Shown piece by piece: positions 4,786-6,092 of a stretch of DNA of 6,092 bases. Under the pieces are notes generated by a model. That model was not told the origin of the DNA. It did no database searches and saw only the letters and a list, made by a program, of their open reading frames with translations. This DNA is from an uncultured Bdellovibrio sp. GTDB taxonomy: Bacteria > Bdellovibrionota > Bdellovibrionia > Bdellovibrionales > Bdellovibrionaceae. The DNA lies in NCBI GenBank assembly GCA_937871355.1, contig CALMPX010000043.1:1-6092 (forward strand), read 5' to 3'. Within the stretch, counting starts at the first letter, position 1; each line of letters opens with the position of its first letter. A program made the position numbers and the translations under genes.

Positions 4786-6092
4786 TTACAAATAATCCTT
4801 AACGTTAATGTTGTATTTTTTAATTTTTCTCAAAAGGGTATTTTTGGGAATATTCGCCTGAGCGACCGTTTGGTTAATTTTCCCTTTATTCGCTTTCAAG
4901 GCGTTAATGACGAAATCTTTTTCTGCTTGTTCTTTGAAAACCTCGAAATCAAGGGGTTGAGGTTCGCCTTTGACACTTGTCTCGTTTTGAGAGGTTGATT
5001 TTGTTTGAGTTTGAGAAATGGCCGATTTTGTTACGAGGTTTTCCAGAATATTATTTGGCAAGCAGGCTGTTGTCATAACGTTGCCTGATTCAATAATAAA
5101 GGCTCGTTCAACGATATTTTCTAGCTCGCGGATATTTCCTGGCCAACGGTATATTTTGAGTAATTGCAAACATTCAGGCTGGATGGTTTCGATTGATTTT
5201 TTATGAGTTTTAGAAAATTTTTCTAAAAATTTATGTGCTAATTCAACGATATCATCAGGTCGTTCTCGCAGTGGAGGAAGAAAAATCGGCATAACATTTA
5301 AACGATAGAAAAGATCTTCGCGAAAGTCCTGATCTTCCATCATTTTTTCTAAATTTCTGTTGGTTGCGGCGATAATACGCGCATTCGTTTTGACTTCGCG
5401 GTTACTGCCGATCGGCGTAAATTTTTTCTCTTGAAGAGCTCGTAAAAGCTTAACCTGCATTTCGGGTTTTAATTCTCCGATTTCATCTAAGAACAAGGTG
5501 CCATTATTAGCCAATTGAAATTTGCCGATTTTTCTTTCGATAGCTCCGGTGAAGGCTCCTTTTTCGTGTCCGAACAGTTCTGATTCCATAAGGTTTTCGG
5601 GAATGGCGCCACAGTTAATCGCAACAAATGATCCGGCTTTTTTCTGTGAATTAAAATGAATGGCTTTGGCGACAAGTTCTTTACCTGTTCCATTTTCACC
5701 GCGAATTAAAACCGTGGTGTCAACTTTGCAAAGTTTGTAGATCAAATTGAAAACTTCTTTCATTTTTGAGTTGTGTCCAACAATTTCACTATCAATGTCG
5801 TCATCAAAAATCGGATTCGAAGCCGTTAAGTCTTTAACCATTTCTTTTGCTTCGATACTTTTTTTAACAATGGCATGAAGTTTTTCAGCGCTCACTGGTT
5901 TTTCGACATAATCATACGCGCCATCTTTGATGGCTATAATGGCGTCATTCAAGTTACTGTGAGCCGTCATGATCACAACGAAGGTACGTGGATCATTTTC
6001 TTTGATCTGTTGTAAAGCGGCTAGTCCGTCCATTTCTGGCATTTTGACATCCATTAAGATGAGATCCCAAAAATCATTTTTAGTTTTGTCGA
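4786..6092 (-). CDS. Sigma-54-dependent response regulator, NtrC family (N-terminus cut by window edge)
   Basis: 434 codons are visible. The reading frame stays open to the right edge, so the Met at 6054 is internal and the true start lies outside. Numbering from that Met, Asp2 is the phosphoacceptor of the receiver domain (LILMD-VKMPEMDG), with Thr30 and the Lys52-Pro53 pair also present. After a linker comes the AAA+ domain: Walker A GENGTGKE (119-126), the sigma-54-contacting loop GAFTGA (166-171), Walker B LFLDE (187-191), sensor ATN (230-232), arginine-finger region FREDLFYRLN (244-253) and WPGNIREL (304-311). A Gln/Ser/Thr-rich linker (about 340-368) leads to a Fis-type helix-turn-helix (about 369-422). 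The protein should bind DNA upstream of sigma-54 promoters and open them by ATP hydrolysis when phosphorylated. The partner kinase is not in the window, and no target can be assigned. Confidence 0.93.
   Translation of the reverse strand, partial: DKTKNDFWDLILMDVKMPEMDGLAALQQIKENDPRTFVVIMTAHSNLNDAIIAIKDGAYDYVEKPVSAEKLHAIVKKSIEAKEMVKDLTASNPIFDDDIDSEIVGHNSKMKEVFNLIYKLCKVDTTVLIRGENGTGKELVAKAIHFNSQKKAGSFVAINCGAIPENLMESELFGHEKGAFTGAIERKIGKFQLANNGTLFLDEIGELKPEMQVKLLRALQEKKFTPIGSNREVKTNARIIAATNRNLEKMMEDQDFREDLFYRLNVMPIFLPPLRERPDDIVELAHKFLEKFSKTHKKSIETIQPECLQLLKIYRWPGNIRELENIVERAFIIESGNVMTTACLPNNILENLVTKSAISQTQTKSTSQNETSVKGEPQPLDFEVFKEQAEKDFVINALKANKGKINQTVAQANIPKNTLLRKIKKYNINVKDYL

Noticed and set aside
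4502..5699. ORFs at 4502-4687 (+), 5018-5206 (+) and 5487-5699 (-)
   Set aside because: They are alternate frames within the lipoprotein and response-regulator genes, with no coding signature of their own.
6052..6054. ATG as the start of the response regulator
   Set aside because: The open frame continues to the window edge and encodes the hydrophobic beta strand (DLILM) before the phosphoacceptor Asp. This Met is therefore internal to the receiver domain.
1..6092. A defence system, mobile element, CRISPR array or biosynthetic cluster
   Set aside because: Every sizeable frame is accounted for by housekeeping, membrane, envelope or regulatory genes. No transposase, integrase, repeat array, tRNA-like or defence-domain signature was seen.

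Overview
This 6.1-kb, fairly AT-rich window looks like ordinary chromosome from a predatory or delta-type proteobacterium, with Bdellovibrionota the best guess. The reasons are an elongation factor G of the spirochaete/planctomycete/delta-proteobacterial (spdEFG1, mitochondrial EF-G1-like) type, a sigma-54-type response regulator, and a Cys-rich lipoprotein of no recognised family. The assignment is inference from protein character; no marker such as rRNA is present. No phage, transposon, CRISPR, tRNA or rRNA signal was seen.

Layout. Positions 1-186 (minus) hold the 5' end of an orotate phosphoribosyltransferase gene (pyrE) that runs off the left edge. Facing away from it at 285-482 (plus) is a possible small single-helix membrane protein of unknown function. 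It converges on a CNNM/DUF21 plus CBS-pair membrane protein at 501-1538 (minus). A strong minus-strand terminator at 1604-1642 separates this from the EF-G gene at 1669-3777 (minus), which is monocistronic and carries its own SD and a possible -10 box. A second, bidirectional terminator at 3938-3962 closes the next unit upstream. That unit is a Cys-rich lipoprotein at 3990-4736 (minus) lying 49 bp downstream of a sigma-54-dependent response regulator (4786 to the right edge, minus, N-terminus missing).

Functional reading. EF-G (translocation) and PyrE (UMP synthesis) are housekeeping. The CNNM-CBS protein is probably involved in divalent-cation handling. The regulator and lipoprotein may form one transcription unit, but a perfect 14-bp inverted repeat fills the gap between them and abuts the lipoprotein's Shine-Dalgarno sequence. 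That repeat is the clearest structure not explained by the genes.

I found no convincing new multi-gene system. The points most worth following are the repeat at 4744-4780, the EF-G subfamily, the uncharacterised lipoprotein, and repeated AT-rich inverted motifs in the pyrE leader.
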